Below are positions 4,094 to 5,101 of a DNA stretch of 5,101 nucleotides, one piece after another. The stretch comes from Flavobacteriaceae bacterium UBA5079. GTDB lineage: Bacteria; Bacteroidota; Bacteroidia; Flavobacteriales; Flavobacteriaceae. Under the pieces are notes generated by a model that ran no database searches, had not been told where the DNA came from, and saw nothing but the letters and a program-made list of their open reading frames with translations. The position numbers and the translations under genes are program-made. The first letter of the stretch is position 1, and each line of letters begins with the position of its first letter. The stretch covers positions 1 through 5,101 of the forward strand of contig DIAL01000041.1 of NCBI GenBank assembly GCA_002414705.1. The letters are read 5' to 3'.

Positions 4094-5101
4094 ATGAAAA
4101 GAAAAGAGTATACCATATTAGACTTTAAAACTTCTGCAGTATGGTCATATACAAGAGTATCTTCTAAAGAACAATTTATTAGTAATGGTAGCATTGGGTC
4201 TCAAGTAAAAAGGATTAAATCTTTCGCAAATGAAAATCAATTAATCATTTCTAAAGAATTTGATGCTGAATACGAAAGTTCGAAGCGCATAAACACGCAA
4301 AAAACATTAAATGAACTTATTGATGCTATTAAAAACACAAGCGCTAATAAGCGTCCCAAGATGATTTTAATATGGTCACCGAGCAGATTTGGGAGAGCGG
4401 GCTCAGAACATATAGAATTATTTGTAAGTTTAAGAAGAAAATACAATGTACTTCTTTATTCTGTAAGTACGGGTCACAATACTTTTACAGAAAGGAACGA
4501 AAACGAATTCTCCTTGCAGCTACTTCATGCTCAAAAAGAAAATTTTAGTAGACAAGATGTTATTATTCCCGGAATGAAGGATGCTATTGAAAAAGGAACA
4601 TTTTTAGGACGAGCACCTAGGGGTTATGACCACTTTGGACCGAGAGTAAAAGAACCTCTTAAAGTTCAAGCTCACCAAGAAATTAAACTTAATACTGATG
4701 GCCTTTTATTAAAAAAAGCATTTAAACTTAAACTTTACAATAATTATTCAGACAAGGAAATCCTAGATTGGTTGTCATTGGAAGGCTTAAAAGTTCCCAA
4801 ACAAAGTCTAAACGCTATGTGGAGTAAAGTATTTTATACAGGTTACTTTACAAATAGTTTAGTTCCAGGAGTTGAAATAAAAGGTCATTGGGAACCAATT
4901 ATTTCTAGAAAGGAATTTAAATTACTACAATCTAGATTGTCCAATTCAAATCAATTTGGAATCCCAAAAATTAACGGAAAAACTAGTACACCTCTAGCTC
5001 CAAAATTTCTTATCTGTGCTGAATGTGACAATACAATGACCTCTTATTTGAATAAAGCAAAAAGAATCTACTATTATAAGTGCGGAAAGTGTAAAAAAAC
5101 A
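4094..5101 (+). CDS. Large serine recombinase (site-specific integrase), 3' end missing
   Basis: The frame opens at ATG 4094 and is uninterrupted to the window edge, 336 residues. Residues 15-150 form the resolvase catalytic domain: YTRVSSKEQ holds Arg21 and the nucleophile Ser23, and SPSRFGRAG holds Arg98 and Arg101, the RxxR pair seen in resolvases. The Asp that usually precedes this pair is Ser97. Residues 158-275 match the 'recombinase' DNA-binding domain (IIPGMKDAIEKGTFLGRAPRG, then KEILDWLSLEGLKVP and VFYTGYF). A zinc-ribbon region starts with Cys308-x-x-Cys311 and Cys330-x-x-Cys333. Complete members usually exceed 450 residues, so the coiled-coil and C-terminal part should lie to the right. 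The enzyme integrates or excises a phage or mobile element by cutting both DNA strands through a serine-DNA link, in the cytoplasm. It follows the 55-aa ORF by 6 nt. The long coding lead before the catalytic motif (22 residues) is normal for the Bacteroidetes forms. Confidence 0.95.
   Translation, partial: MKRKEYTILDFKTSAVWSYTRVSSKEQFISNGSIGSQVKRIKSFANENQLIISKEFDAEYESSKRINTQKTLNELIDAIKNTSANKRPKMILIWSPSRFGRAGSEHIELFVSLRRKYNVLLYSVSTGHNTFTERNENEFSLQLLHAQKENFSRQDVIIPGMKDAIEKGTFLGRAPRGYDHFGPRVKEPLKVQAHQEIKLNTDGLLLKKAFKLKLYNNYSDKEILDWLSLEGLKVPKQSLNAMWSKVFYTGYFTNSLVPGVEIKGHWEPIISRKEFKLLQSRLSNSNQFGIPKINGKTSTPLAPKFLICAECDNTMTSYLNKAKRIYYYKCGKCKKT

Noticed and set aside
4237..4446. Minus-strand open frame of 69 codons inside the recombinase gene
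   Set aside because: It is opposite the catalytic domain of the recombinase, including its RxxR motif; a shadow frame.

Overview
The window is AT-rich, with dense poly-A/T tracts, no obvious Shine-Dalgarno sequences ahead of its genes, a signal peptide that would be cut before Gln, and one element matching the Bacteroidetes -7 promoter consensus (TAnnTTTG). All of this points to a member of the Bacteroidota, probably the Flavobacteriia. No species can be named from the sequence alone.

Left part (1-1488): two plus-strand genes 5 nt apart look like ordinary chromosomal genes. The first is the 3' part of a multi-pass membrane protein whose start lies outside the window. The second encodes an exported M23 (LytM-type) peptidase with an N-terminal DUF3887-like domain. 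Its signal peptide (from ATG 519) and its body are in different frames, so the gene carries a single-base frameshift near codons 20-30, or the sequence has an error there.

Gene-free stretch (1489-2014): there is no convincing gene. It holds three short dyads just behind the peptidase gene, a degenerate 10-bp tandem array with six ACG triplets exactly 10 bp apart (1811-1870), and a good rho-independent terminator for the minus strand (1943-1976). The junction between the host-like left part and the probable mobile element on the right most likely lies here, although no attachment site can be proved.

Right part (2015-5101): this reads as one end of an integrated mobile element. A minus-strand operon of three overlapping small genes encodes, in order, a 147-aa protein with a Cys/His zinc-binding-like motif, a 66-aa single-span membrane protein and a 49-aa single-span membrane protein, and it ends at the terminator. 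Divergent from it is a 306-aa protein with a MerR-like winged-helix N-terminus and an unrecognised C-terminal half. Between the two lie a dyad and a -7 promoter element placed like an operator and promoter. Downstream of the regulator, a 55-aa ORF whose start codon sits in a hairpin is followed 6 nt later by a large serine recombinase. The recombinase has the catalytic, recombinase and zinc-ribbon regions and is cut off by the window end.

Proposed logic (inference): the regulator controls the divergent small-protein operon and perhaps itself; the recombinase moves the element; the 55-aa protein may be its accessory or directionality factor. The function of the small zinc-motif and membrane proteins is unknown, and they are the most likely place for something undescribed.
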